This document shows positions 25,796 to 34,760 of a DNA stretch of 64,000 bases, one piece after another. Each line of letters starts with the position of its first letter. Position 1 is the first letter of the stretch. The notes beneath the pieces are model-generated. The model was not told the DNA's origin, did no database searches, and saw only the letters and a list, made by a program, of their open reading frames with translations. Source of the DNA: DASTDH01 sp035601575. GTDB taxonomy: Bacteria > Verrucomicrobiota > Verrucomicrobiia > Chthoniobacterales > JAFAMB01. The position numbers and the translations under genes were made by a program. The stretch spans positions 1 through 64,000 of the forward strand of contig DATNNZ010000556.1 in assembly GCA_035601575.1 (NCBI GenBank), written 5' to 3'.

Positions 25796-27226
25796 ATGTC
25801 TTTCGATCTAAAAAGCCTGGTTGCCGCCCGGATGGGTGAAAATTACGAACTCCATGCTCGTTACCTGAATCCGACGTTGGTAGAAGTTCAGCGCATTACT
25901 GGGTTCGACCGGGTTTATACCCGGGCCGAAGGAGCTTACCTCTATGACGCGGAGGGGAATGCATACCTGGATTTCTTGAGCGGTTACAGTGTCTTCAACA
26001 TGGGGCGCAATCACCCGGTGGTGAAGCAAGCGATCCGTGATGTCCTCGATCTCGATTTGCCTAATCTTGTGCAAATGGATTGCTCGCTGCTGAGTGGATT
26101 ATTAGCGGAAGCATTGCTAAAAAAGACGCCCTCGCATTTAGAAGCGATCTTTTTCTGCAATTCGGGGACTGAGGCAATCGAGGGCGCGTTGAAATTTGCG
26201 CGAGCGGCGACTGGTCGCGCTGGAATTGTGAGTCTGCATTCAGGGTATCATGGCCTGAGCTACGGTTCGCTGTCAGTGACTGGTATACCGAATTTTCAAG
26301 AAGGTTTCGGACCTTTAATGGCTGAGACGGCCCGCGTGAAGTTGGGCGATTTGGGTGCCTTGGAACGGTTGTTGCAAAAGCGAAATGTCGCGGCGTTCCT
26401 AGTTGAGCCGGTACAAGGGAAGGGGGTGAAGTTTCCCAAGAATGATTTTTTCATTCAGGCCCAGAGCCTCTGCCGCAAGTATGGAACCCTTTTTGTGTGC
26501 GACGAAGTTCAAACTGGACTGGGACGGACCGGAAAATGGTGGGGGTTTGAGCATTGGAATTTGGAACCGGATATTGTAACCGTGGCCAAAAGCCTTAGCG
26601 GCGGGTTTGTACCGTGTGGTGCGATCGTTACCCGCCGCGCGATCTATCAAAAGGTGTTTAATCGTCTCGATCGTTGTGTCGTCCACTCGAGCACCTTTGG
26701 CCGCAACAATCTCGCGATGGCGTGTGGGTTGGCGAGCTTGGCGATTCTCGATGATGAAAAACTGGTGGAGCAGTCAGCTCGCATCGGCAACCTTCTGGTG
26801 GAGCGCCTCGACGCTTTACGTCCCAAACACACCTTTCTTAAAGAGATCCGAGGGAAAGGGTTGATGATCGCGATTGAATTTCACGAGCCGCCGGAACTAG
26901 GTTTGAAAACGGCTTGGCGCCTCTTGCATAAGATCGATAAGGCGCTATTTCCACAGTTAGTCATCGTTCCGCTCCTCAGTAAACACCGAGTGTTAACCCA
27001 GGTTGCCGGCCATAATATGGACGTTATCAAAATCCTGCCGCCACTCATGATTGGCGAGCGGGAGGTCGATTATTTCGTGAAGGCGTTTGACGAAACCTTG
27101 ACCGCTTGCCGCCGGTTTCCCGGCCCGATGTTGGAACTCGCCATGAACACGGCGAGAAAAAACAAAAATGGAAGAAGGCCGGCGCCCTCCGGCTACCGCC
27201 GACCGGTGATAGCAAATAGCAGATAG
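25796..27226 (+). CDS. Class III aminotransferase (ornithine/putrescine aminotransferase type)
   Basis: A 476-residue PLP enzyme. The ATG at 25796 was chosen; the longer frame adds 18 residues without likeness. Family features: AIFFCNSGTEAIEGALKFAR, SLHSGYHGLSYGS, the cofactor-contact DEVQTGLGRTG, and the PLP lysine at about residue 265 in TVAKSLSGGFVP. Related enzymes transfer the terminal amino group of ornithine, putrescine or acyl-ornithine, but the exact substrate cannot be read. The last 25 or so residues are Arg/Asn-rich, and the final codons (VIANSR and stop) are formed by a dispersed intergenic repeat, so the C-terminus may have been altered by repeat insertion. Confidence 0.88.
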   Translation: MSFDLKSLVAARMGENYELHARYLNPTLVEVQRITGFDRVYTRAEGAYLYDAEGNAYLDFLSGYSVFNMGRNHPVVKQAIRDVLDLDLPNLVQMDCSLLSGLLAEALLKKTPSHLEAIFFCNSGTEAIEGALKFARAATGRAGIVSLHSGYHGLSYGSLSVTGIPNFQEGFGPLMAETARVKLGDLGALERLLQKRNVAAFLVEPVQGKGVKFPKNDFFIQAQSLCRKYGTLFVCDEVQTGLGRTGKWWGFEHWNLEPDIVTVAKSLSGGFVPCGAIVTRRAIYQKVFNRLDRCVVHSSTFGRNNLAMACGLASLAILDDEKLVEQSARIGNLLVERLDALRPKHTFLKEIRGKGLMIAIEFHEPPELGLKTAWRLLHKIDKALFPQLVIVPLLSKHRVLTQVAGHNMDVIKILPPLMIGEREVDYFVKAFDETLTACRRFPGPMLELAMNTARKNKNGRRPAPSGYRRPVIANSR

Positions 27227-27270
27227 CAGATTTCAGATTTGCGAGTTGGCGACGGGCTATCGGCTGTTCC
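27208..27270. repeat. AAATAGCAGAT / GGCTATCGGC-type repeat at the end of the aminotransferase gene
   Basis: Units AGCAAATAGCAGATAGCAGA and TTTCAGATTT are followed by GGGCTATCGGCTGTTCC. The first unit matches the inverted-repeat arms at 10511-10537, and the second resembles the block at 53681-53748. It supplies the stop codon of the aminotransferase and the stop region of the convergent DUF2726 gene. Confidence 0.6.
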
Positions 27271-27784
27271 ATGCGAGCTGCCCGGCAATCTCTTCGATGG
27301 CTCGGAGAATCTGTCGTGGGGAATAGGAAGCCGCCGCTTTCACGCGAAGCAGAGGAAACTCTACAGTCCCAAATAGCTCGTCCAAGAACTGGTCGCGTTC
27401 TCTGCGGTCAGAACGACTATGAGAAGAATCATCCAATTCGATCGCGAGAATCGGTTCCAGCCGGCTTGGCTCTACCAGCAGAAAATCGACGTGTTTCGCT
27501 GCAATTTTCCGAAAGAGCCGATGGCGCTCTTTTGAGTCACTGCTCCCCACCTGGAAAAGATCCGCTAAACGGACCTTGCAAAGGATTTGCAGTCGTCCAG
27601 CAATTGCGACGTCGAGACTTCGATAGAAAAGTTGTTCGGCCGGCGTAAGCAGGCTCTCCACCACCGAAACATACACCTTCGGTTCCCCGGATCGCCAGAA
27701 AGTCCAGAGACCGAGGCCGATCAAACAGCAAAGGAAACATCCACCTATCCACAGAATCGTCGGAGAGAGGAATTCCGAAATCAT
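27257..27784 (-). CDS. DUF2726-domain membrane protein
   Basis: A 175-residue protein from the ATG at 27784. Residues 8-30 form one membrane helix. The rest matches DUF2726, a restriction-endonuclease-like fold of unknown role: LLTPAEQLFYRSLDVA, VRLADLFQV, KHVDFLLVEPSRLEPILAIELDDSSH and a FLDELFGTVEFPLLRVKA end. The D...E-x-D arrangement is reminiscent of a nuclease core. The product is probably membrane-anchored with a cytoplasmic nuclease-like domain. It is divergent from the DUF1223 gene. Confidence 0.8.
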   Translation of the reverse strand: MISEFLSPTILWIGGCFLCCLIGLGLWTFWRSGEPKVYVSVVESLLTPAEQLFYRSLDVAIAGRLQILCKVRLADLFQVGSSDSKERHRLFRKIAAKHVDFLLVEPSRLEPILAIELDDSSHSRSDRRERDQFLDELFGTVEFPLLRVKAAASYSPRQILRAIEEIAGQLAWNSR

Positions 27785-27871
27785 TTTACGGCTCGCCAGT
27801 GTAGCAAAGAAGATTCTCTTTTTCGAATTCGAACTGGGAATAGAGGCGGTAGGATTGCCCTCCCAGATGAC

Positions 27872-28594
27872 GTGAAGGTTTTGTGTCCGTTGATTTTTCT
27901 CTTTTGTGTTTTCAGCGCGAGTAGCCTGGCCGCAACCCGCCTGCAAAGCGGAGCGCAACAGGTGTCGTTACTTGAGCTTTTCACTTCGGAAGGGTGTAGC
28001 AGTTGCCCGCCGGCCGAGACGTGGATGGGGCAGCGTTACCACGGATTGGCCGAGTGGCGCCAGGTTGTTCCGGTAGCTTTCCACGTTGATTACTGGGATC
28101 AGCTCGGATGGAAGGATCGTTTTGCAAAACCGGAATTTACCTCCCGGCAGCAACTTTATTCCGCAAGTTGGCAGCGCGGTTCCGTTTATACGCCTTGCTT
28201 TGTCTTGAACGGAGAAGAGTGGCAGGGATGGTTTCGCGGCCAATTGCCGCCGATCGAGCAACCAGCGATCGTCGGAAACTTGGAAGCAGCGATCAAAGAC
28301 AATATGGTCGATGTCCGTTTTGCACCCGCAACCGAGTCAAAGGAATACGTCGTTTTTGTCGCCCCGCTGGCGATGCAAGCGAGCTCTGATGTCCGAGCGG
28401 GTGAAAATCGGGGGCGCCGTTTGAATCATGATTTTGTAGCACTCTCCCTTAACTCGGTGAAGATGGAATCTCGCGATTCCGCGGGCCGAGCCGTTCTGCA
28501 GCTCTCGTTGAATGGTGCTCAGGCGATAGCTGTTTGGGTCACCCATGAACATTCGTTAGTACCGATTCAAGCCGTCGGCGGACGGTTGGAATAA
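27872..28594 (+). CDS. DUF1223-domain secreted protein with thioredoxin-like CxxC
   Basis: Starts with GTG at 27872, because the following residues (VKVLCPLIFLFCVFSASSLA) form a signal peptide in the right place; the open frame extends further upstream without likeness. The 240-residue product matches DUF1223: LLELFTSEGCSSCPPAE carries the CSSCPP pair at a thioredoxin-like position, followed by VAFHVDYWDQLGWKDRFA and YTPCFVLNGEEW. The family is periplasmic with a presumed redox or thiol-related role; no reaction is established. It is monocistronic. Confidence 0.85.
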   Translation: MKVLCPLIFLFCVFSASSLAATRLQSGAQQVSLLELFTSEGCSSCPPAETWMGQRYHGLAEWRQVVPVAFHVDYWDQLGWKDRFAKPEFTSRQQLYSASWQRGSVYTPCFVLNGEEWQGWFRGQLPPIEQPAIVGNLEAAIKDNMVDVRFAPATESKEYVVFVAPLAMQASSDVRAGENRGRRLNHDFVALSLNSVKMESRDSAGRAVLQLSLNGAQAIAVWVTHEHSLVPIQAVGGRLE

Positions 28595-28757
28595 CGTCGA
28601 ATCGGATCGAAAGCGTGCACTCAGCATTTACATCGTCTTTCTTATGTCTCCCAGCGGACCAACGTTGTTTGTTTCAGTAAACAGTAAAACGAAGGACGGG
28701 CACCGGTTAGTCGGGCAAGAAAAAGCCACGCAAAACACCGGGGGCAGCCGTTTGATC

Positions 28758-28783
28758 CCGGCGTTCTCGGCGATGACGGCGTT
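28758..28783 (-). repeat. 26-bp dispersed repeat, copy 1
   Basis: On the minus strand it reads AACGCCGTCATC-G-CCGAGAACGCCGG. The same 26 bases with one change occur at 39174-39199. Both copies lie in gaps just after coding regions and sit inside longer stretches rich in AACGCCG. Confidence 0.7.
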
Positions 28784-28799
28784 ACCGGCGTTGCCGCCG

Positions 28800-29270
28800 T
28801 TACCATCCCGGAACGGTCCCGGCATAGATAGCATGGACCGAGCCGAAGAGCGCGACTGAATATCGAGGAGGCGTGTCTGTAATCAACACACCTCCTTCAT
28901 TTACCACTTTCCGGGTGCGCGAATCGAAGATCAGAAGGTATTCTACGGGGACCGAGCGAGCATCGTCCAGGTCATTAGTGAAAGCCATTGAGCGAGCCGT
29001 GCCGCGGAAAAATCGGCCGACTAGCCAGGGGGTATCTCCAGCTGTTAGCGCGCGAACCTGGATTGCAACAAATGGTGTTTGATCAAGAAGCGTTCGGCGA
29101 CGCGAGTCCAGACGGCGTAGAAACTTGTCTAATCGTTTTTGACCGAGCTCGATCTCACCCTTGTATGGTTCCGCTGTCATCACCGCGTAGTCACGCTCAG
29201 ACCGCCGAGGCTGATCGGCCAACCCGTTAGTGGTTACCAAAAACAGAGCACAGAACAAAATCGTCTTCAT
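28800..29270 (-). CDS. Secreted hypothetical protein, tandem paralogue 1
   Basis: A 156-residue protein with a signal peptide (first 18 residues, cleavage likely after GLA). I do not recognise a named family. It shares its whole layout with the upstream neighbour: YxVMTAEPYKGEIELGQKRLD, a middle with FVAIQVRALTAGDTPWLVGR, LLIFDSRTRKVVNEGGVLI, and an end DTP...LFGSVHAIYAGT. The two genes overlap by 4 bases and so are translationally coupled. The product is likely periplasmic. Confidence 0.7.
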   Translation of the reverse strand: MKTILFCALFLVTTNGLADQPRRSERDYAVMTAEPYKGEIELGQKRLDKFLRRLDSRRRTLLDQTPFVAIQVRALTAGDTPWLVGRFFRGTARSMAFTNDLDDARSVPVEYLLIFDSRTRKVVNEGGVLITDTPPRYSVALFGSVHAIYAGTVPGW

Positions 29271-29746
29271 CGTCCGGTTCCGATATAGAGCGCGGTGTAG
29301 CCTCCAAAAATTCCCATTTTACCTTTGGCGGGCGTATCCAGCGCAATATATCCCTCCTGACTTAATGGTTGCCCCGTTTTCGGATCGAAGATCATAATGA
29401 ATTTCGCGTTTGCGGCTAACGCCTCGTGCGGATCGGAACCGGTGATAGAGGTCTCCCCGCGGACACGGCCGGTAACAATGCGGTTCGCCAGCCCCGGAAC
29501 TTCGCCGACGGAAACGGTTGTGGCCTCGACCGCAATGTATTCCACATTCGCCAGCCGCTCTTTTTCAGCCGGCTTGAGGTGAGCCAAATAACGGTCCACC
29601 CGTCTTTGCGCGGCGGCTTGCTCAGCCGGATAAGCTTCTCCGACGGCCAGAGAGTAATCGGTGTACTGAGCTAACTTAGAAGAGGCGCAGGCTCCGCAGA
29701 ACAGCAGAGCGAGACCGCAAATGGACAGACGGAGGGACTGAATCAT
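29267..29746 (-). CDS. Putative lipoprotein, tandem paralogue 2
   Basis: A 159-residue product from the ATG at 29746; an in-frame ATG ten codons earlier is possible. The N-terminus ends in ALLFCGACASS, a plausible lipoprotein cleavage site before the second Cys. The remainder aligns with the downstream gene: YSLAVGEAYPAEQAAAQRRVD, EYIAVEATTVSVGEVPGLANR, FIMIFDPKTGQPLSQEGYIA, and DTPAKGKMGIFGGYTALYIGT. A tandem duplication with one lipoprotein and one soluble form is the simplest reading. The function is unknown. Confidence 0.7.
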   Translation of the reverse strand: MIQSLRLSICGLALLFCGACASSKLAQYTDYSLAVGEAYPAEQAAAQRRVDRYLAHLKPAEKERLANVEYIAVEATTVSVGEVPGLANRIVTGRVRGETSITGSDPHEALAANAKFIMIFDPKTGQPLSQEGYIALDTPAKGKMGIFGGYTALYIGTGR

Positions 29747-29804
29747 ATGTCCGACGAATACTTCAACGGGTCGCACGTCTGAATCAATCCGATTCGAAAA
29801 GAAA

Positions 29805-29830
29805 AAAGGCCGGCGGTAACGCCGGCCTTT
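29805..29830 (-). terminator. Rho-independent terminator after transaldolase
   Basis: A perfect 11-bp stem (AAAGGCCGGCG / CGCCGGCCTTT) with a GTAA loop. In the minus direction it is followed by a T-rich tract (TTTTTTCTTTT including the stem edge). It lies 24 bases after the transaldolase stop codon and separates that gene from the tandem paralogues. Confidence 0.85.
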
Positions 29831-29853
29831 CTGACAACACCTTTGGAAATCCG

Positions 29854-30831
29854 TTAAAGCTTCGCTGCAACGATTTGCTCGAGTTTAACGATGTCGGCCG
29901 AGAATTTGCGAATACCTTCAGCCGTCTTCTCAACTGCCATCGGATCTTCGTTGAAGGCGAAACGAAAGCTTTTCTCATCGAAACTTACTCTTTCGGCATT
30001 CGATTGTTTCGCCTTCTCGACGGATAGCTTTTGGGTTACTGGTTCGGTCGATTTGCTCAGCTCTTCCAGCAGCTTCGGACTGATCGTCAGCAGGTCGCAG
30101 CCAGCCAACTCCAAAATTTCCCCCACGTTTCGGAAGCTTGCCCCCATCACTTCAGTCCAGTAGTCAAACTTCTTGTAATAATTGTAGATGGTCGTCACCG
30201 ACTGAACCCCCGGATCTTCAGCGCCGTGGTACTCCTTACCGGTGTTGGCTTTGTACCAATCATAGATTCGCCCTACGAACGGTGAGATGAGCCGAACTTT
30301 GGCCTCTGCACAGGCAATGGCTTGAGGAAACGAGAACAATAGCGTGAGATTGCAATTGATCGACTCCCTCTGCAATTCTTCCGCTGCCTTGATTCCCTCC
30401 CAGGTCGAAGCAATTTTGATCAGCACACGTTCCCGGGAAATTCCTTTTTTCTCGTAAAGGCTAATGAGCTGGTGAGCTTTATCGATTGATCCTTGTTTGT
30501 TGAAAGAGAGGCGCGCATCGGTCTCGGTCGACACCCGCCCAGGCACGATCTTGAGGATTTCGACGCCAAACGCCACCAGAAGGTTGTCCATGACCGATTC
30601 GATTTTCGCCGGTCCGCTGAGCGGAGATTTCTTCAAGTCGGTGACTACTTCGTCGAGTAGGTGGGCGTACTCCGGTTTGGATACGGCGGCCAAAATTAAG
30701 CTCGGATTGGTCGTGGAATCTTGCGGCTTAAATTCCCGAATCGATTCAAAGTCGCCGGTATCCGCGACGACCTTCGTAAACTTCTTGAGTTGTTCGAGCT
30801 GAGAGAGTCTTTCCAAAGTTGCTGTGCTCAT
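29854..30831 (-). CDS. tal: Transaldolase
   Basis: Moves a dihydroxyacetone unit from sedoheptulose-7-phosphate to glyceraldehyde-3-phosphate in the pentose phosphate pathway. The ATG at 30831 gives 325 residues, the length of TalB-type enzymes. The start LERLSQLEQLKKFTKVVADT, the DSTTNPSLI segment, and the Schiff-base Lys139 in RVLIKIASTWEGIKAAEEL are clear. SFPQAIACAEAKVRLISPFVGRI follows as expected. The gene is alone with its own strong terminator. Confidence 0.96.
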   Translation of the reverse strand: MSTATLERLSQLEQLKKFTKVVADTGDFESIREFKPQDSTTNPSLILAAVSKPEYAHLLDEVVTDLKKSPLSGPAKIESVMDNLLVAFGVEILKIVPGRVSTETDARLSFNKQGSIDKAHQLISLYEKKGISRERVLIKIASTWEGIKAAEELQRESINCNLTLLFSFPQAIACAEAKVRLISPFVGRIYDWYKANTGKEYHGAEDPGVQSVTTIYNYYKKFDYWTEVMGASFRNVGEILELAGCDLLTISPKLLEELSKSTEPVTQKLSVEKAKQSNAERVSFDEKSFRFAFNEDPMAVEKTAEGIRKFSADIVKLEQIVAAKL

Positions 30832-30950
30832 ACCAAACACAACCCAACTCCGGTTGACCTCTGAGAGCAACTAGTTTTTGTCGGTTCGGCCAGGAGGATT
30901 TGGTCCAGGCTCCCAACCCGTTAAATAGCACCGTCGAGCGGTAGGGCGAG

Positions 30951-30974
30951 ACAGTCCCGCGGACGCGGGACTGT
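30951..30974. other. GC-rich perfect hairpin
   Basis: ACAGTCCCGC at 30951-30960 pairs with GCGGGACTGT at 30965-30974 around GGAC. It lies between the LarC-like gene and transaldolase, both on the minus strand. No T-run follows, so it is a candidate processing or attenuation structure or a repeat element. The flanking GGTAGGGCGAGAC is phrase-like. Confidence 0.4.
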
Positions 30975-31012
30975 GAGCCTTTGTACCGATGTCGCTCGGG
31001 CTGTGTTTCGCA

Positions 31013-31774
31013 CTACCGGCCTGGCGCCGGGCTATCTTCAACCTCACCCAGAGTTGCTTGCAGAATTGAAAGCTGTCTTTGCGCATCCTCCTGGCTCAAG
31101 CCGTAGCCTGTTTTGACGGATTTCAGCTTAGATGGTGTAGCCAAAATGGCGCCGAATTCAGCAAGTATTGCCGCCCCGAGTGGCGAGGCTTCTATTTGTT
31201 CATTGATCGAAGTTTTGGAAAAAATGGCCCGAACCAGGGCAGCGGGCGATGGCTGCCGCTCAGCGGACTGAAATTGGCCCGTTTGCTGGAAGTATATTTG
31301 CCGCACCTGTAACTGGTCCAGACCGATGCATGACAGGACGGCTGTCACCAACCACTCCAAGGCGTCAGATTCGGGAAACTCAATTTGGTCGATAGCGGTT
31401 TTGACCAACTCGCCTTCGGCATCGGCGATCCGGTTCAATATGCCGAGACTGTGTGATTTGACGAAATCCGAGACCCTTGCGCCTTCGATCTGCGTTCGCA
31501 GCTTAGTGTAACGGACTAGGCGAGCTGGGCTGTGATTGTGATGATGCCCTGACGAATGGCCATCCTCCACGTGCAAAGCCCCCCCATGAACCCCAAAATG
31601 GACTGCGCGGATCCCTTGGATCTCGTCACGATCGAAATGGAGATGATGATCGCCGAGCTCGACCCCACTAAGCTCCCATTCAAACGTTGATGGGCTTACA
31701 CCCAGATCGGCCAGAGCACCGACCAATACTTCGCCAGTAAATTCCGAACGACAATCAAGCCAGAGAATCTGCAT
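31013..31774 (-). CDS. LarC1-like protein lacking its conserved motifs
   Basis: A 253-residue protein that follows the N-terminal part (LarC1) of the nickel-pincer cofactor enzyme LarC from end to end: the opening MQILWLDCRSEFTGEVLVGA, a His-rich linker (GHHHNHSP), VKSHSLGILNRIADAEGELV, and the closing VKTGYGLSQEDA. The diagnostic residues are gone: the GISGDM turn is EFTGEV, and VHFHEVGAIDSI is IEFPESDALEWL. The C-terminal LarC2 half is absent, so nickel insertion is unlikely. No other lar gene is in the window. It may be a repurposed paralogue. Confidence 0.7.
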   Translation of the reverse strand: MQILWLDCRSEFTGEVLVGALADLGVSPSTFEWELSGVELGDHHLHFDRDEIQGIRAVHFGVHGGALHVEDGHSSGHHHNHSPARLVRYTKLRTQIEGARVSDFVKSHSLGILNRIADAEGELVKTAIDQIEFPESDALEWLVTAVLSCIGLDQLQVRQIYFQQTGQFQSAERQPSPAALVRAIFSKTSINEQIEASPLGAAILAEFGAILATPSKLKSVKTGYGLSQEDAQRQLSILQATLGEVEDSPAPGR

Positions 31775-31943
31775 TCGGTTCTATTACGGCGGAAACCTTC
31801 CTGATCAAATCCTGGCAGCCGATCGGATTGGATCGCCCAGCTGAACGGTACCTTTGCCAAGTGCTCATGTTCGAATCCGTCGGGCTGCCAGGCGGGTAGT
31901 TGCTCAAAAATCCGGCTTGAAGCGTCGGACTCCCAACGACGAT

Positions 31944-32906
31944 ATGTTTCTTATGATCGTTTCAACCGCCGCTCAATATCGACTGGCCTATCGCCAGTAC
32001 GCGATCGGGGCCTACAACATTAATAATCTAGAACAGATTCTAGGTCTTTTTCGTGGGTGTATTGAATCGCAAGCACCTTTTATCATCCAAATTTCTAAAG
32101 GCGCCCGAAGCTATGCAGACAAACGCATGCTCGAGGCGATCATTCGAACAGCCGAACAAATTCATCCAGACGCGGTCTTTGCAGTCCATTTGGACCACGG
32201 GGATGAAGCGACCTGCTACGAATGCATTGATTCCGGATTTTACAGCTCGGTAATGATCGATGCGAGTCACGAGGCGTTTGCAGAAAATGTAGCAATTACC
32301 AAGCGAGTCGTGGAAAAAGCGCACGCCAAAGGGATTAGTGTGGAAGCGGAGCTCGGGCGGCTTGGCGGGGTCGAAGAAGATGTTAAGGTAGATGAAGGCA
32401 GCGCTTTCCTGACTAATCCCGCGGAGGCGGTTGAGTTCGTTAACCAGACTCATTGTGATGCCTTAGCCTGTGCGATTGGAACCAACCATGGAGCTTACAA
32501 GTTCAAAGGCAATCAAGGGCTGCACTTCGAAGTAATTGAGGCGATTGAGCGGAAATTGCCTGGAACGCCGCTGGTGATGCACGGAAGCTCTAGCGTGCCG
32601 ACGGAAGAGGTGCAAAGGATCAATGCGGCTGGCGGCAAGTTGGACCCGACCGCACGCGGTGTGAATGAAAATGAGTATTTACCCGCGGCAAAATTGGGCG
32701 TCGCTAAGATCAATATTGATACCGACGGCCGGTTGGTTTGGACGCGCGTTCATCGGGAGTTCTTTCGCGATCATCCTGCAGAATTCGATTTTCGCCCTCC
32801 GGGCAAGACGTTTGTGCAGGAATACGCGAAATTCATCGCGCACAAGAATGAAAAATTAGGTTCAGCCGGCCGACTACCGGAAATCAGAAAAGCTTTGGTA
32901 AAATAA
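31944..32906 (+). CDS. fba: Class II fructose-bisphosphate aldolase family
   Basis: A zinc-dependent aldolase of the FbaA/GatY/KbaY family, 320 residues from the ATG at 31944 (an ATG nine bases later is equally possible; the open frame starts earlier without likeness). It has the family opening YAIGAYNINNLEQ, the catalytic Asp/zinc His in VHLDHGDE, VEAELGRLGG, a zinc His in GTNHGAYKF, VMHGSSSVP and the KINIDTDGR phosphate loop. It most likely splits or forms fructose-1,6-bisphosphate in glycolysis and gluconeogenesis; a tagatose substrate cannot be excluded. Confidence 0.92.
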   Translation: MFLMIVSTAAQYRLAYRQYAIGAYNINNLEQILGLFRGCIESQAPFIIQISKGARSYADKRMLEAIIRTAEQIHPDAVFAVHLDHGDEATCYECIDSGFYSSVMIDASHEAFAENVAITKRVVEKAHAKGISVEAELGRLGGVEEDVKVDEGSAFLTNPAEAVEFVNQTHCDALACAIGTNHGAYKFKGNQGLHFEVIEAIERKLPGTPLVMHGSSSVPTEEVQRINAAGGKLDPTARGVNENEYLPAAKLGVAKINIDTDGRLVWTRVHREFFRDHPAEFDFRPPGKTFVQEYAKFIAHKNEKLGSAGRLPEIRKALVK

Positions 32907-33193
32907 GTAACTTTTTGGGAATCCGGCGTATCCTCAAGCTAAGTCTCCGAAACCAGGATGATCGGGTCGTCGCTCCGGGTCAGAAAGTGCCGATCAAGAA
33001 AAGCGCGAGTGAAAGTTTTCGGTAATCTTGCATCCCGTGTTCGTGCAGTTTGCAAAGCAGGGAGCGCTCTTAGGTTGATCCAATCTGGCACGCCTGACGT
33101 CATTTTCGGAGGGAACGAACGCCTTCCCCGAACTTGCGGCTTACAGGCTGCTTGCAAAAGTGCAAGGAGCGGTTGCCGCGCTTTATTGATTTC

Positions 33194-34528
33194 ATGCGGG
33201 TCTTAATCATCGACGACGAAAAATCGATTCGGAGCTCAACTTCTGCGGCATTAAGGGCTGAAGGGCACCATGCTGACGTTGCCGACGGTTCTACTGTTGC
33301 CCTGGCTAAGCTTCAGGAGGAGGCGTATGACTTGGCGTTCCTCGACCTTCGGTTGGGAGATGAAGATGGATTAAATGTTCTCCAGGAGCTCAAGCGGTCG
33401 CAACCCAACTTCGTAGTCGTAGTTTTTACGGCCTACGCTTCCGTTGCTTCCGCTGTGGCTGCGATGCAAAAGGGGGCGTTCGACTACCTGGAAAAACCAT
33501 TTACGCCAGAGCAATTGCGGCAAGTCCTCGGCCGGGTCGAAAAACAACGCAAGCTGGAAACGAAAATCGTCGAGCTACAGCAGGAGATAAATCAACAAAA
33601 TCCGGCGATCGATTTTTCCTCGGAGGATCCGCCGATGAAGAGCGCAATTGACATCCTTTTTCGTGCTGCTCCGACTCAGGCCGCAATGTTGTTGTTGGGT
33701 GAGAGTGGTACTGGCAAAAGCGTTTTTGCGCGGGCCGTTCACGATCGTAGCGAATACCGGGAAGGTCCTTTTATAACGGTGAGTTGTCCCAGCTTGTCGA
33801 AGGAATTGCTCGAGAGCGAGCTATTCGGTCATGTGAAAGGTTCATTCACTGGCGCAGTTCGCGACACGTGGGGAAAGGTTGCCGCCGCCGAGGCCGGAAC
33901 TCTCTTTCTAGACGAGATAGGAGAGTTGCCTTTGGATATTCAGCCGAAGCTACTTCGCCTATTGCAAGAGCGGCAGTACGAAAGGCTGGGCGAGCATAAG
34001 CCTCGGCTGACCAACGTGCGAATTGTCGCCGCGACCAACAAGGATCTGAGAGTGTCTGTTCGGGAGGGGAAATTTCGTGAGGACTTATTTTACCGACTCG
34101 ATGTCATTTCGGTGCAAATCCCACCGCTGCGAGACCGAGAGTGCGACCTGGAGCGGTTTGCCAATTCGTTTCTCAACTTCTTTTCCAAGCAACTTGGCCG
34201 CGGTTCCATACGGTTCGACGAAGAGGCACTACGCAAACTGAAAGCCTACCGCTGGCCCGGCAATCTGCGAGAGCTGAGAAACACGTCGGAACGGGCGGTC
34301 ATTCTTTCGAATGGTGATACGATTACCCAAGAGTTCCTGCCCGATAATCCGCCGCCGGAGCCCGATACCCTCGTCGCGGTCGGGAGCGACATCAGTCTGG
34401 AGGTATTGGAAGAAGCGCACATTCGCACCATCCTACAACGGGCGACGAGCCTAGATGCTGCTGCCAAGACCTTGGGCATCGATCCGGCCACTCTCTACCG
34501 CAAACGGAAGCGGTTAAATTTGCAGTAA
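33194..34528 (+). CDS. NtrC-family sigma-54 response regulator
   Basis: A 444-residue regulator starting at the ATG at 33194, where the receiver begins (MRVLIIDDEKSIRSS). The phosphoacceptor Asp is in AFLDLRLGDEDG, and the receiver ends with FDYLEKPFTPEQL. The AAA+ domain has GESGTGKSVFAR, ELFGHVKGSFTGA (sigma-54 loop GSFTGA) and GTLFLDEIGELP. The C-terminus has a short Fis-like helix-turn-helix (DAAAKTLGIDPATLYRKRKR). It is probably controlled by the KinB-like kinase that follows after a 490-base repeat-bearing gap. Confidence 0.93.
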   Translation: MRVLIIDDEKSIRSSTSAALRAEGHHADVADGSTVALAKLQEEAYDLAFLDLRLGDEDGLNVLQELKRSQPNFVVVVFTAYASVASAVAAMQKGAFDYLEKPFTPEQLRQVLGRVEKQRKLETKIVELQQEINQQNPAIDFSSEDPPMKSAIDILFRAAPTQAAMLLLGESGTGKSVFARAVHDRSEYREGPFITVSCPSLSKELLESELFGHVKGSFTGAVRDTWGKVAAAEAGTLFLDEIGELPLDIQPKLLRLLQERQYERLGEHKPRLTNVRIVAATNKDLRVSVREGKFREDLFYRLDVISVQIPPLRDRECDLERFANSFLNFFSKQLGRGSIRFDEEALRKLKAYRWPGNLRELRNTSERAVILSNGDTITQEFLPDNPPPEPDTLVAVGSDISLEVLEEAHIRTILQRATSLDAAAKTLGIDPATLYRKRKRLNLQ

Positions 34529-34547
34529 GCGCCGGGAAGCGTGTGTA

Positions 34548-34669
34548 ACCTGTTCGAACGTCTGACAGAAGATCGCAGAGACAGAATTTTGAACAGGAGA
34601 TCGCAGAGGTAACAGAGATAAAGAATTGGGAAGACGCACCGCAGCCGGAACGTTCAGCTAGAGGTCGGT
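34548..34669. repeat. 122-bp direct repeat, copy 1
   Basis: Matches 34761-34882 with three mismatches. Each copy contains two AGATCGCAGAG units and the phrase GGTAACAGAGATAAAGAATT. The copies are 213 bases apart start to start. Confidence 0.9.
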
Positions 34670-34760
34670 TGAAGCCAAGCCGTCGAAAACGTCCAAGTCA
34701 AAAACCTTGGCTGAGAGGATGGCGTTCTTTGAAGCAAAAACCCGAAATGCCTTTTGTCCG

